A stretch of 64,000 bases of DNA from Sphingosinicella microcystinivorans (GTDB lineage Bacteria; Pseudomonadota; Alphaproteobacteria; Sphingomonadales; Sphingomonadaceae), in the NCBI RefSeq assembly GCF_003634215.1, contig NZ_RBWX01000011.1:62001-126000 (forward strand), read 5' to 3'. Shown here piece by piece: positions 19,837 to 29,659 of this stretch (position 1 is its first letter; every line of letters begins with the position of its first letter). Below the pieces are notes generated by a model. It worked only from the letters and a program-made list of their open reading frames with translations, was not told the DNA's origin and did no database searches. The translations under genes and the position numbers were made by a program.

Positions 19837-20568
19837 ATGGCCGAACTTCCACTCCTCGATCCCGATATCGGCGCCGCCCTCGTCGACGCCGTCGGCACGC
19901 CAGCGTTCGGAACATTGATGCTGGATGCCGCCCAGCGCGAGGCGGGGGTCGACGAGATTTTCGCTTATCACATCCGCGACGGCGAACGCCCGGTCGCGCT
20001 CTCCTCGATCAGCGAACGCGGCGACCACGATCGGCGCGCGCGCCATTATGCCGAGCGCTTCTATCATCACGATCCCGTCGTCCACGCCCGCCAGCGCACG
20101 GCAGCGGGACGCGGTTTCGTCGCCTGCGTGCGTGCGGCCGAGATCGGCCTGCGCGATTACCGTGCGATCTGCTTCGAGCAGCCCCGCTTCGCCGACAAGC
20201 TCTGCTTCGGCTGGCGCGGCGCCGGGCGGGCGATCGTGCTGAGCTTCTATCGCCGCCGCGACAGCGAAGGCACTGCCGCGCTCACCGCACTTGCGAACGT
20301 CGGCCTCACCGCGCTCGCCCGGCAGGCTGTTCCGGCTTCCGAAACCAGTCTCGTCGAACGGCTGGAAACCCGTATCGCGCGCGCCTTTCCGGTGCTGACC
20401 CTGCGCGAACGCCAGGTCGCCGCGCGCACCGTCGCGGGCTGGACCGCCGAACGCACGGCAGACGCGCTCGACATCCGCCCGAGCAGCGTCCTCACCTACC
20501 GCCAGCGCGCCTACCAGCGGCTCGGCTTCTCAGGCGCGGCGGATTTTCTGCCCGCGATCCTCGATTAG
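19837..20568 (+). CDS. LuxR-type transcriptional regulator, 243 aa
   Basis: This 243-residue protein has a C-terminal GerE helix-turn-helix (about 175-243) with LTLRERQVAARTVAGWTAER. The N-terminal sensor domain is about the size of an autoinducer-binding domain, but I cannot confirm the conserved Trp/Tyr/Asp set of acyl-homoserine lactone sensors. It starts 19 bases after the first LuxR gene, and the two probably form one transcript that ends at the strong hairpin 20572-20608. No luxI-type synthase gene lies in the window, so this would be an orphan or a metabolite-sensing LuxR. Confidence 0.82.
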   Translation: MAELPLLDPDIGAALVDAVGTPAFGTLMLDAAQREAGVDEIFAYHIRDGERPVALSSISERGDHDRRARHYAERFYHHDPVVHARQRTAAGRGFVACVRAAEIGLRDYRAICFEQPRFADKLCFGWRGAGRAIVLSFYRRRDSEGTAALTALANVGLTALARQAVPASETSLVERLETRIARAFPVLTLRERQVAARTVAGWTAERTADALDIRPSSVLTYRQRAYQRLGFSGAADFLPAILD

Positions 20569-20571
20569 GGA

Positions 20572-20608
20572 TTGTCGCGCTTTCCGGTCAGGCCGGAAAG
20601 CGCGACAA
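20572..20608. terminator. bidirectional intrinsic terminator between LuxR and paaZ
   Basis: A perfect 16-bp stem (TTGTCGCGCTTTCCGG with its complement) closes a 5-base loop TCAGG. It fills almost the entire 42-base gap between the convergent LuxR and paaZ genes. The ends of the stem are A/T pairs, so each strand runs into only a short A/T tract. Confidence 0.8.
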
Positions 20609-20610
20609 AC

Positions 20611-22623
20611 CTATACGGCGTTCATCGTGAGCAGGTCGTAGGTCGCGCAGAGCTCGTCGTCCTGATTGGTGACGCGCACGGCCCAGCGCACCTCGCCCAT
20701 CTCGGGCGAACGCTGCGACTTCGATTTCACGGTGAGTGACACCTTCATCGAATCGCCGGGCTTCATCGGCTTCACGAAGCGCAGGTGCTCGAGGCCGTAG
20801 TTCGCGAGCACCGGCCCCGGAGGCGCATCGACGAAGAGGCCCGCCGCGAACGACAGGATCAGGTAGCCGTGTGCCACGCGCCCACCGAAGATCGGGCTCG
20901 CTTTCGCGGCTTCCTCGTCCATGTGCGCGTAGAAATTGTCGCCGGTGAAGTCCGCGAAATGTTCGATGTCTTCGAGCGTGATCGTGCGCGAGCCGGTCTT
21001 CAGCGTATAGCCCGGCTCCAGCTCGCCTAGGCGCAGGCGGAACGGATGCACCGTACCCTCGGCCATCGGTGCGCCGGGCAGATATTCGCCGAGCGCCTTC
21101 GAAAGCAGCCCCGGATCGCCCTGCAGCGCGGTGCGCTGCATGTAGTGCTTCACGCCGCGAATGCCGCCCATCTCCTCGCCGCCGCCCGCGCGGCCTGGAC
21201 CGCCATGGACGAGAACGGGAAGCGGCGAGCCGTGGCCCGTGGAGGTCTTCGCGGACTCACGGTTGAGGAACGCCATGCGGCCATGGAACGCGCCCGATTC
21301 AAGCACGAGTTCGCGCGCCGTGGCACCGTCGTGCGTGAACACCGAAATCGCGAGCGAGCCCTTGCCGTGGTTGGCGAGCGCCGCCGCGTCAGCGAGATCG
21401 GCATAAGGCATGAGCGTCGAAACCGGGCCGAACGCCTCCACTTCGTGAATGGCTTCCGCCTTCCACGGGTCGTCGGTGCGCATCAGGATCGGCGCGAAGA
21501 ACGCGCCCTTGCCGTCGTCCGCCCCGTTCGGGTCGCCGTAGACCACGGGCGCGACCGCCGAAAGCTCGGCCACCTTCGCGCGCACGTCCGCAAGCTGGCC
21601 GCGGCTGACGAGCGCGCCCATCGTGACGCCTTCGCTGCGCGGATCGCCGACGACCGTCTTGGCGAGGCGCGCGGAAAGCGCGTCCTGCACCGCGTCGATC
21701 AGCGCGGCGGGCACGAGCGCGCGGCGGATCGCGGTGCACTTCTGCCCCGCCTTCACGGTCATCTCGCGCGCGACCTCTTTCACGAACAGGTCGAACTCGG
21801 GCGTGCCGGGCACCGCATCGGGCGCAAGGATCGAGGCATTGAGCGAATCGCGCTCTGCCGTGAAGCGCACGGCTTCGCGCGCGATCACCGGGATCTGCTG
21901 CAGCTTCGCCGCGGTCGCCGCAGAGCCGGTGAAGGCCACCGAATCCTGCCCCGTCAGATGATCGATCAGATCGCCCGGCATCCCGGCGATGAACTGCAGC
22001 GCGCCTTCGGGCAGCACGCCGCTTTCGATCATGATGCGGAACGCGGCTTCGGCCACATAGGCGGTGGCGGACGCCGGCTTCACGATCGCCGGAACACCGG
22101 CGAGCAGCGTCGGCCCCAGCTTTTCGAGCATGCCCCACACGGGAAAGTTGAATGCGTTGATGTGGAGCGCGAGACCCTGCATCGAGGTGTAGACGTGCTG
22201 GCCGATGAACGTGCCGTCACGCGCCAGCACTTCGGTGTCGCCGTCGATGAGAATACGGTCGTTCGGCAGCTCGCGGCGGCCCTTGGAGGCGTAGGAAAAG
22301 AGCGTGCCCGCGCCGCCTTCGATATCGATCCAGCTGTCCGTGCGCGTCGCGCCCGTGTCCCACGACATGTCGTAGAGCTCTTCCTTGCGCTCCATGATCG
22401 CCTGGCCGAGCGCCTTCAGCATCAGCGCCCGCTCGTGGAAGGTCATCGCGCGCAGCGCCTTGCCGCCCTTCTTGCGCGCAAAGTCCGCCATGCCGACGAA
22501 ATCGAGACCATCGCTGCCGGTTTCAGCAACGACATCGCCGGAGAGCGCGGAATGGATGGGCGAAAGCCCACCCGCGCTCTTCACCCAGCGGCCTTCGACG
22601 TAGTTTTCAAGAATCTTGGTCAT
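20611..22623 (-). CDS. paaZ: PaaZ: bifunctional oxepin-CoA hydrolase / 3-oxo-5,6-dehydrosuberyl-CoA semialdehyde dehydrogenase
   Basis: This 670-residue fusion matches PaaZ. The N-terminal aldehyde dehydrogenase (about 1-515) has the catalytic Cys in GQKCTAIRRAL. The C-terminal MaoC-type hydratase (about 535-670) has the pattern DFTGDNFYAHMDEEAA, with the Asp and His used in ring hydrolysis. It opens oxepin-CoA and oxidises the resulting aldehyde in aerobic phenylacetate breakdown. It lies 37 bases downstream of paaG on the same strand, and a strong bidirectional terminator follows it. Length and domain order are normal. Confidence 0.95.
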   Translation of the reverse strand: MTKILENYVEGRWVKSAGGLSPIHSALSGDVVAETGSDGLDFVGMADFARKKGGKALRAMTFHERALMLKALGQAIMERKEELYDMSWDTGATRTDSWIDIEGGAGTLFSYASKGRRELPNDRILIDGDTEVLARDGTFIGQHVYTSMQGLALHINAFNFPVWGMLEKLGPTLLAGVPAIVKPASATAYVAEAAFRIMIESGVLPEGALQFIAGMPGDLIDHLTGQDSVAFTGSAATAAKLQQIPVIAREAVRFTAERDSLNASILAPDAVPGTPEFDLFVKEVAREMTVKAGQKCTAIRRALVPAALIDAVQDALSARLAKTVVGDPRSEGVTMGALVSRGQLADVRAKVAELSAVAPVVYGDPNGADDGKGAFFAPILMRTDDPWKAEAIHEVEAFGPVSTLMPYADLADAAALANHGKGSLAISVFTHDGATARELVLESGAFHGRMAFLNRESAKTSTGHGSPLPVLVHGGPGRAGGGEEMGGIRGVKHYMQRTALQGDPGLLSKALGEYLPGAPMAEGTVHPFRLRLGELEPGYTLKTGSRTITLEDIEHFADFTGDNFYAHMDEEAAKASPIFGGRVAHGYLILSFAAGLFVDAPPGPVLANYGLEHLRFVKPMKPGDSMKVSLTVKSKSQRSPEMGEVRWAVRVTNQDDELCATYDLLTMNAV

Positions 22624-22660
22624 GCGGGAATGGCTCCGAATGTCAGCTGAGGAAACCGGC

Positions 22661-23449
22661 TCAGGCGCCGGTAAATTTGGGTTTGCGCTTTTCCATGAAG
22701 GCGGCGACGCCTTCCTTGTAGTCGGCGGAGAAGCCGAGGCGGCGCATCAGATCGCGCTCGTTGTCGAGCTCCTCGTCGAGCGTGTTCGCCCACGCGCCGC
22801 GAATGGCCGTCCGCGTCGCCGCAAGGCCCTGCGTCGGCCCGGCAGCAAGCCGCACGGCGAGCGCGCGGGCTTCGCCGGCAAGCGCCTCGTCGTCGATGCA
22901 CTTCCAGATGAGGCCCCATTCCTCGGCACGCTCCGCGCTCAGCGGCTCGCCGGTGATTGCAAGGCCGAGCGCGCGCGCCTGCCCGATAAGGCGCGGCAGC
23001 GCCCATGTACCGCCGCTGTCGGGAATGAGGCCGATGGCGGCAAACGACTGGATGAACTTCGCGCTTCTGGCGGCGAGCACGATATCGCAGGCAAGCGCGA
23101 TGTTTGCACCCGCACCCGCCGCGACGCCGTTCACCGCGCAGACGACGGGCATGGCAATCGTGTTCAGGCGGCGGATCAGCGGATTATAAAAGCGCTCGAC
23201 GGAATCGCCGAGATCAACGGCGCTTTCCCCCGGCGCCACGGCGCGGTCGGAAAGATCCTGCCCTGCGCAGAAGCCGCGTCCGGCGCCGGTCAGCAGCAGT
23301 GCCCGCGCGCCTTCCTTCTCGGTGCGATCCAGCGCCTCGGCGACTTCGCCGTGCATCTTCACCGTGAAGCTGTTGAGGCGATCCGGGCGGTTCAGCGTGA
23401 GCGTGGCGACACCCTCGCTGATATCGAATATGATTGTTTCGAAAGACAC
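22661..23449 (-). CDS. paaG: PaaG: 1,2-epoxyphenylacetyl-CoA isomerase (enoyl-CoA hydratase family)
   Basis: This 262-residue crotonase-fold protein has the length of known PaaG. I chose the GTG at 23449 because GGGGAGG lies ten bases upstream and the protein then begins SFETIIFDI; the open frame runs further without support. GRGFCAGQDLSDR (about 60-72) forms the oxyanion region and contains the Asp region typical of PaaG/PaaB-type isomerases. It converts the ring epoxide to oxepin-CoA. It is cotranscribed with paaZ and diverges from paaI-paaJ over a 91-base gap holding element S5. Confidence 0.9.
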   Translation of the reverse strand: MSFETIIFDISEGVATLTLNRPDRLNSFTVKMHGEVAEALDRTEKEGARALLLTGAGRGFCAGQDLSDRAVAPGESAVDLGDSVERFYNPLIRRLNTIAMPVVCAVNGVAAGAGANIALACDIVLAARSAKFIQSFAAIGLIPDSGGTWALPRLIGQARALGLAITGEPLSAERAEEWGLIWKCIDDEALAGEARALAVRLAAGPTQGLAATRTAIRGAWANTLDEELDNERDLMRRLGFSADYKEGVAAFMEKRKPKFTGA

Positions 23450-23483
23450 GAGAAAGCCTCCCCATCCGCAATGCTTAATGATA

Positions 23484-23499
23484 GAATGAACGGTCGAAC
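23484..23499. promoter_or_regulatory. weak operator-like element S5 between paaG and paaI
   Basis: GAATGAACGGTCGAAC matches S1 at 12 of 16 positions. The inner part GAACGGTCGAAC keeps the CGGTCGA core and the spaced GA..C arms. It lies in the 91-base divergent gap, 35 bases from the paaG start and 42 from the paaI start, so one bound regulator could govern both directions. Confidence 0.45.
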
Positions 23500-23540
23500 T
23501 ATTATTGGCAAGCGCGAAATCGCGCGCTATCTGCACTGCC

Positions 23541-24008
23541 ATGCCTGATTCTACACTGCCGACTCCGGCCGATTCCGATGCCGACCATAAGGCGCTCCGC
23601 ATTGCGCGCGCAATGGCTGCGAAGGAAGGCACCACGCCCGCGTTGGGCCTTGAAATCGAAGCGGCCGGTGAAGGCTTCGCGCGCGTTGCCATGCGGCTCT
23701 CGCCGGGGACGCTGAACGGCTTCGGCATGGCTCACGGCGGCATGATCTTCCTGCTCGCCGACACGGCCTTCGCCTACGCGTGCAATTCGCGCAACGTGCA
23801 GACGGTTGCGCAGCACGCCAGCATCAGCTTCATCGATGCGGGCCGCGCGGGCGAGCGAATCGTCGCCGAGGCGCAGGAGCGCGCCGTGAAGGGCCGCACA
23901 GGGGTTTATGCCGTCAGCGTCTTCGGCGAAGACGGCCGCATCATCGCTGAATTCCAGGGGCTGAGCCGCACGATCGGCGGCCCCGTGATCGAAGAGGAAC
24001 AGGAATGA
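23541..24008 (+). CDS. paaI: PaaI: hydroxyphenylacetyl-CoA thioesterase
   Basis: This 155-residue hotdog-fold thioesterase has the PaaI signature [18 protein letters not shown] (about residues 61-78), which supplies the active-site Asp and the HGG loop. I chose the ATG at 23541 because the open frame upstream begins with an unsupported TTG. PaaI rescues CoA from dead-end ring-hydroxylated phenylacetyl-CoA. Its stop overlaps the paaJ start (ATGA). Confidence 0.92.
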   Translation: MPDSTLPTPADSDADHKALRIARAMAAKEGTTPALGLEIEAAGEGFARVAMRLSPGTLNGFGMAHGGMIFLLADTAFAYACNSRNVQTVAQHASISFIDAGRAGERIVAEAQERAVKGRTGVYAVSVFGEDGRIIAEFQGLSRTIGGPVIEEEQE

Positions 24009-25207
24009 CCGACGCTTTCATCTGCGACGCCGCGCGCACGGCCATCGGACGTTACGGCGGATCGCTCGCCGAGGTCCGGCCGGACGATCTTGCCGCGGTG
24101 CCGCTGAGGGCGCTCGCCGCGCGCAACCCGGGCATCGACTGGGCCGCGCTCGACGACGTCATCATGGGCTGCGCCAACCAGGCGGGCGAAGACAACCGCA
24201 ACGTCGCGCGCATGGCCGCGCTGCTCGCAGGCCTCGGCGAAAGCGCGGCGGGGACGACGATCAACCGCCTGTGCGGCTCCGGCCTCGATGCCGTGGCGAT
24301 GGCTGCGCGGGCGATCCGCGCGGACGATGCCGATTTCATCGTGGCGGGTGGCGTTGAAAGCATGACGCGCGCGCCCTTCGTGATGCCGAAGGCGGGCAGC
24401 GCCTTTTCGCGCAGCAACGCCGTTTACGACACCACCATCGGCTGGCGCTTCGTGAACCCGCTGATGAAGGCGGGCTTCGGCATCGATTCGATGCCCGAGA
24501 CGGCGGAGAACGTCGCAGACGACTTCGGCATCTCGCGCGAGGATCAAGACCGGTTCGCGGTCGAAAGCCAGCGCCGCGCCGCCGCCGCGCAGGCCAGCGG
24601 ACGCTTCGCGCAGGAAATCGTGCCGGTCACGATCACGCGCAAGAAGGGCGATCCTATCGTCGTCGACCGCGATGAGCATCCGCGTGAAACGAGCATGGAA
24701 GCACTCGGCAAGCTGCGGCCGATCGTGCGGGCGGACGGCACGATCACGGCAGGCAATGCCAGCGGCGTCAACGACGGCGCTGCCGCGCTGCTGATCGCGA
24801 GCGAAGCTGCCGCCGCGAAGCACGGCCTGACGCCCATCGCGCGCATCGTCGGCGGCGCTGTCGCAGGCGTTGCGCCGCGCATCATGGGCATCGGCCCCGC
24901 CCCGGCCACGCAGAAGCTGCTTGCCCGGACGGGCGTGTCGATCGGCGACGTTGACGTCATTGAACTGAACGAAGCCTTCGCCGCGCAGGGCCTTGCCGTG
25001 CTGCGCCAGCTCGGGCTGCCTGACAACGCCGCGCACGTGAACCCGAATGGCGGCGCCATCGCACTCGGCCACCCGCTCGGCATGTCGGGCGCACGGCTCG
25101 CGATGACCGCGGCGATCGAACTCAGGAATCGCGGCGGGCGCTACGGCCTCGCCACAATGTGCATCGGCGTGGGGCAAGGCATTGCCCTGCTGATCGAGCG
25201 CATTTGA
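24005..25207 (+). CDS. paaJ: PaaJ/PcaF-type 3-oxoadipyl-CoA thiolase
   Basis: This 400-residue degradative thiolase has the nucleophile in [11 protein letters not shown] (Cys near 90), [16 protein letters not shown] with the catalytic His, and CIGVGQG with the acid/base Cys near the end. In the phenylacetate pathway it cleaves 3-oxoadipyl-CoA and 3-oxo-5,6-dehydrosuberyl-CoA. Overlap with paaI and the short distance to paaA support this role over a general fatty-acid thiolase. PcaF of the protocatechuate pathway catalyses the same cleavage, so one enzyme may serve both. Confidence 0.9.
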   Translation: MTDAFICDAARTAIGRYGGSLAEVRPDDLAAVPLRALAARNPGIDWAALDDVIMGCANQAGEDNRNVARMAALLAGLGESAAGTTINRLCGSGLDAVAMAARAIRADDADFIVAGGVESMTRAPFVMPKAGSAFSRSNAVYDTTIGWRFVNPLMKAGFGIDSMPETAENVADDFGISREDQDRFAVESQRRAAAAQASGRFAQEIVPVTITRKKGDPIVVDRDEHPRETSMEALGKLRPIVRADGTITAGNASGVNDGAAALLIASEAAAAKHGLTPIARIVGGAVAGVAPRIMGIGPAPATQKLLARTGVSIGDVDVIELNEAFAAQGLAVLRQLGLPDNAAHVNPNGGAIALGHPLGMSGARLAMTAAIELRNRGGRYGLATMCIGVGQGIALLIERI

Positions 25208-25226
25208 CGGACCACAAATAATAATT

Positions 25227-25242
25227 GATCGATCGGTCGATT
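25227..25242. promoter_or_regulatory. operator-like element S4 upstream of paaA
   Basis: GATCGATCGGTCGATT matches S1 at 14 of 16 positions and contains the 12-base core CGATCGGTCGAT found also at 2335 and 18658. It directly abuts TATTAT (25243-25248), a -10-like sequence, and lies 35 bases before the paaA start. Binding there would block the paaABCDE promoter, so this is a strong candidate for the operator of the epoxidase operon. Confidence 0.65.
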
Positions 25243-25277
25243 TATTATAGGACTCGCAGGGAGGAAGGAGCGCCCCC

Positions 25278-26264
<987 letters not shown>

Positions 26265-26278
26265 AGGAAAGACAAGAC

Positions 26279-26563
26279 ATGAAGACCGATTGGCCTCTCT
26301 GGGAAGTGTTCGTGCGTGCACGCGGCGGGCTTTCGCACCGCCATGCCGGCTCGGTGCACGCGCCCGACGCGACGATCGCGCTCCGCCACGCGCGGGATAC
26401 CTACACGCGCCGCATGGAAGGCGTCAGCCTGTGGGTGGTGCGCTCGTCCGACATCGCGGCGTCTGACCCCGAACAGGCAGGCCCGATGTTCGAACCGGCG
26501 GAGACGAAGATTTATCGTCACCCGACGTTTTACGAACTCCCCGACGCCGTGAAGCACATGTGA
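26279..26563 (+). CDS. paaB: PaaB: 1,2-phenylacetyl-CoA epoxidase subunit B
   Basis: This 94-residue protein has the PaaB start (WPLWEVFVRARGGLSHRHAGS) and the usual length. PaaB bridges PaaAC heterodimers and is required for activity but carries no metal. It starts 14 bases after paaA, and its stop overlaps the paaC start (TGATG). Confidence 0.96.
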   Translation: MKTDWPLWEVFVRARGGLSHRHAGSVHAPDATIALRHARDTYTRRMEGVSLWVVRSSDIAASDPEQAGPMFEPAETKIYRHPTFYELPDAVKHM

Positions 26564-27315
26564 TGGAAAACGCGCTTTTCACATACGCGCTGCGTCTCGG
26601 CGACGACAGCCTCGTGCTCGGGCAGCGGCTTTCCGAATGGTGCGGCCATGCGCCGACCATCGAGGTCGATCTCTCGCTCGCCAACGTCGCGCTCGATCTC
26701 GTCGGGCAGGCACAACTGTTCCTCGGCTATGCCGGCGAAGTCGAAGGCAAGGGCCGCGATGCGGACCGCCTCGCCTTCCATCGCGACGTCCTGGCATGGA
26801 CCAACTGCCTGATGGTTGAGCAGCCGAACGGTGACTTCGGACGCACCATCGCCCGGCAGTTCCTGTTTTCGACATGGCAGAAGGCGCTGTTCGACAAGCT
26901 CGCGCTTTCGAAGGACGCGCGCCTTGCCGAAATCGCCGCCAAGGCCGTGAAGGAGGTCGCTTATCACGCCGATCTCGCGGCGGAGTGGGTGATCCGTCTC
27001 GGCGACGGCACCGAAGAGAGCCGGACGCGCATGATCGATGGCCTCGACTGGCACTGGCGCTTCGTCGACGAGCTGTTCCAGACCGATGCCGTCACCGACG
27101 CGCTCGTCGCGGAAGGCATCGCGGTCGATCCTACCGCTCTGCGTCCGGTGTTCGAGGCGCGCGTCGCGGCGGTGCTCGCCGAGGCGGGCCTGCCTGAAAT
27201 AAAGCTGCCGCGCCCCATCGTCGGCGGCCGCAAGGGTCATCATTCCGAACATCTCGGGCATATGCTCGCCGTGATGCAGCATATTCCGCGCACCTACCCG
27301 GAAGCCGTCTGGTGA
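26563..27315 (+). CDS. paaC: PaaC: structural subunit of 1,2-phenylacetyl-CoA epoxidase
   Basis: This 250-residue ferritin-like protein pairs with PaaA. It opens with [20 protein letters not shown], typical of PaaC, and lacks a full iron-ligand set as expected for the structural partner. I chose the ATG that shares a base with the paaB stop; a GTG one codon upstream is also in frame. Its end overlaps the paaD start (GTGA). Confidence 0.95.
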   Translation: MENALFTYALRLGDDSLVLGQRLSEWCGHAPTIEVDLSLANVALDLVGQAQLFLGYAGEVEGKGRDADRLAFHRDVLAWTNCLMVEQPNGDFGRTIARQFLFSTWQKALFDKLALSKDARLAEIAAKAVKEVAYHADLAAEWVIRLGDGTEESRTRMIDGLDWHWRFVDELFQTDAVTDALVAEGIAVDPTALRPVFEARVAAVLAEAGLPEIKLPRPIVGGRKGHHSEHLGHMLAVMQHIPRTYPEAVW

Positions 27316-27779
27316 ACGACGCACGCGCCATCATGGCCGTGCTTGCCTCCGTGCCCGATCCCGAGATCCCGGCGGTATCGCTCGTCGATCTCGGCATCGT
27401 GCGCGATGTGCTCACCGATGCCGAACCGGCGCGCGTGCTGATCACGCCGACGTACACGGGCTGCCCGGCGACCGCCTACATCCAGCTCGCCGTGCGCGAG
27501 GCGCTGGACGCGGCGGGGATGCAGGATGTCGCCATCGAAACCCGGCTGTCGCCGCCGTGGACGACGGCGTGGATCACCGAAGACGGCCGCGAGAAACTGC
27601 GCGCCTACGGGATCGATCCACCGCCCGCGAGCACCGCGCTCAACAGCCAACCGGCCACCTGCCCCCGTTGCGGATCGAAACAGACGCACGAGATCAGTCG
27701 GTTCGGTTCCACTCCCTGCAAGGCGCTCTGGCAATGCGACAGCTGCCGGGAACCCTTCGATCGTTTCAAATGCCATTGA
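27312..27779 (+). CDS. paaD: PaaD: iron-sulfur assembly factor of the phenylacetyl-CoA epoxidase
   Basis: This 155-residue protein has an N-terminal MIP18/DUF59 domain (about 5-90, with VSLVDLGIVRDV and YTGCPA). The C-terminal tail is rich in cysteine: CPRCGSK, TPCK, CDSC and a final CH. PaaD is needed to mature or repair the epoxidase complex, probably its Fe-S or di-iron centre. The start GTG overlaps the paaC stop. The gene order A-B-C-D-E is standard. Confidence 0.94.
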   Translation: MNDARAIMAVLASVPDPEIPAVSLVDLGIVRDVLTDAEPARVLITPTYTGCPATAYIQLAVREALDAAGMQDVAIETRLSPPWTTAWITEDGREKLRAYGIDPPPASTALNSQPATCPRCGSKQTHEISRFGSTPCKALWQCDSCREPFDRFKCH

Positions 27780-27787
27780 GGCCCTGA

Positions 27788-28867
27788 ATGTCCACGCATT
27801 TCCACACGCTTAAAATCGCCGAAGTCCGCCGCGAAACGCCGAGCGCCGTCTCGATCCTGTTCGACGTGCCCGAAGCCGAGCGCGATGCCTTCGCCTTCCG
27901 CGCCGGCCAGCACATCACGCTGCGCGCCGACATCAATGGCGAGGATCTGCGCCGCAACTATTCGCTGTGCGTCGCACCGCACGAGGGCCAGCTTCGCGTC
28001 GCCATCAAGGCGATCTCCGACGGCCGTTTCTCGCGCTGGGCGAACACCGCGCTCGCCGCGGGCGACACGATCGAGGTGATGCCGCCGCATGGCAGCTTCT
28101 CGTGGGATTTCGATGCGAACGCGCAGAAGCATTACGTGGGCTTCGCAGGCGGATCAGGCATCACGCCCGTGCTCTCGCTCCTCAAGACCACGCTTCTCGA
28201 AGAGCCGAAGAGCCGTTTCACCCTTTTCTACGGCAACCGCGCCAGCAACGAGATCATGTTCCTGGAAGAGATCGCCGCGCTCAAGGACCGCTTCCTCGAC
28301 CGGCTCGAAGCCTACCACTTCCTTGAAGACGAAGACGACGAGGACATCGCGCTTTTCAACGGCCGCCTCGATTCGGCGAAGCTCACCGAACTTCTCGGCG
28401 GCCTCATCGACGCCGACGACGTGGACGCCGCGTTCATCTGCGGCCCCGGACCGATGATGGACGCCGTGGAAACCGCGCTTACCGCAGCAGGCGTTCCCGC
28501 CGACCGCATCAAGGTCGAACGCTTCACGATCGACCGCCCGACCGCCGAGCAGGCGGCTGTCGAGCGCGAGCTTGAGCGCGAAGCCGAAGGCCGCAAGGTC
28601 GAGGTGACGCTGGAAGGTCGCCGCCGCCGCATCACCTTCGACAGCGCGCAGGGCAGCATCCTCGAAAACGCGCGCGCCGCCGGGCTGCAGACCCCGTTCG
28701 CCTGCAAGGCGGGCGTCTGCGCCACCTGCCGCGCAAAGCTGATCGACGGCAAGGTGCACATGAAGGCGAACTACGGCCTCTCCCCCGAAGAGGTCGCGCA
28801 GGGCTACATCCTCACCTGCCAGGCCGTACCGCTGACCGACAACGTGGCGGTCGACTACGACGCGTGA
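27788..28867 (+). CDS. paaE: PaaE: NAD(P)H-dependent reductase of the phenylacetyl-CoA epoxidase
   Basis: This 359-residue reductase has an N-terminal FAD domain (RNYSLC, about 56-61), a pyridine-nucleotide domain (GGSGITPVLSLL, about 118-129; CGPGPMM, about 218-224) and a C-terminal plant-type 2Fe-2S ferredoxin domain. The cluster ligands are Cys306, Cys311, Cys314 and Cys344. It passes electrons from NADPH to the PaaA di-iron site. It starts eight bases after paaD and is the last gene of the operon. Confidence 0.96.
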   Translation: MSTHFHTLKIAEVRRETPSAVSILFDVPEAERDAFAFRAGQHITLRADINGEDLRRNYSLCVAPHEGQLRVAIKAISDGRFSRWANTALAAGDTIEVMPPHGSFSWDFDANAQKHYVGFAGGSGITPVLSLLKTTLLEEPKSRFTLFYGNRASNEIMFLEEIAALKDRFLDRLEAYHFLEDEDDEDIALFNGRLDSAKLTELLGGLIDADDVDAAFICGPGPMMDAVETALTAAGVPADRIKVERFTIDRPTAEQAAVERELEREAEGRKVEVTLEGRRRRITFDSAQGSILENARAAGLQTPFACKAGVCATCRAKLIDGKVHMKANYGLSPEEVAQGYILTCQAVPLTDNVAVDYDA

Positions 28868-28971
28868 TGGGTAAGCGCCCTCGCGGGCTGCATCAGCGTA
28901 ACGCCTAAATCGAATCGTTGCCGCAGTATTTGATTAACCATAGCCTCTCTTGCAACAGGGAGGGCCTTACT

Positions 28972-29652
28972 ATGCGTTTACTGTCGTGCGCCGCGATTGT
29001 CGTGTGTGTTGCTTCGCCAGCGATTGCAAAGTCAGTCACAACGAGCCCCACCGTTTCCGGATGGTTTGTCGGAGACGTGCCCGAAGAGGGCTACGATCCT
29101 GAAAATGGTGACAACTGTAACACGGTGCGGCCGGGCCCCGTGGTATGGAGCGCTGGTACGTCGAATTACGGCGAGATCGGCAACATGGGCGGCTACTTCT
29201 TCGTCGACGACAACCGTGCCAGCTTCGAGTTTGATATTTCCACCTTCAAAAAGAAGGTGAAGAACGCCACGCTGAGATTCAGCGCATATGACCAATACGG
29301 CGATGGCAATTCTAAAAACTGCATTTTCGCCTACACGGGAGACGGCGTCACAACGCTCGGCGATTATACACCAGCAGGAAAGTCAGAAATCTACTCCTTT
29401 GGAATGGAATGGAATGACGACGATGGTTCCTACGGGCTCGACGGCGTCTTCGACATCACAGCGTTGCTGAATACGATGTTGAAGGAGAAAGTGGACTTTC
29501 TCGGGATACAGTTTGCGACCGACAATTATGCCGACACGATCATCGGGCTTTCGGATATGCGCATCGTGATTGAGACCGTCCCGGAGCCCGCCACCCTCGC
29601 GCTTTTCGGCCTTGGGCTGACAGGGTTTGCCTTGAGACGCCGCAAGGTCTGA
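28972..29652 (+). CDS. PEP-CTERM sorting domain protein
   Basis: This 226-residue secreted protein has a signal peptide (about 1-20, ending SPAIA) and a C-terminal sorting tag. The tag is VPEPATLALFGLGLTGFALR followed by RRKV, the pattern recognised by exosortase and anchored at the cell surface in EPS-producing bacteria. I chose the ATG at 28972 because AGGGAGGG precedes it. The middle part is rich in Asp, Gly and Tyr and has no domain I recognise. Its base composition looks poorer in GC than its neighbours. It sits between the paaE end and a convergent ligase gene with no functional link, so it may be a recent arrival. Confidence 0.82.
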   Translation: MRLLSCAAIVVCVASPAIAKSVTTSPTVSGWFVGDVPEEGYDPENGDNCNTVRPGPVVWSAGTSNYGEIGNMGGYFFVDDNRASFEFDISTFKKKVKNATLRFSAYDQYGDGNSKNCIFAYTGDGVTTLGDYTPAGKSEIYSFGMEWNDDDGSYGLDGVFDITALLNTMLKEKVDFLGIQFATDNYADTIIGLSDMRIVIETVPEPATLALFGLGLTGFALRRRKV

Positions 29653-29659
29653 GGCCCGT

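Noticed and set aside
18723-20568. A complete quorum-sensing LuxR/LuxI system
   Set aside because: No autoinducer synthase gene is present in the window, and the sensor domains are not clearly of the lactone-binding type.
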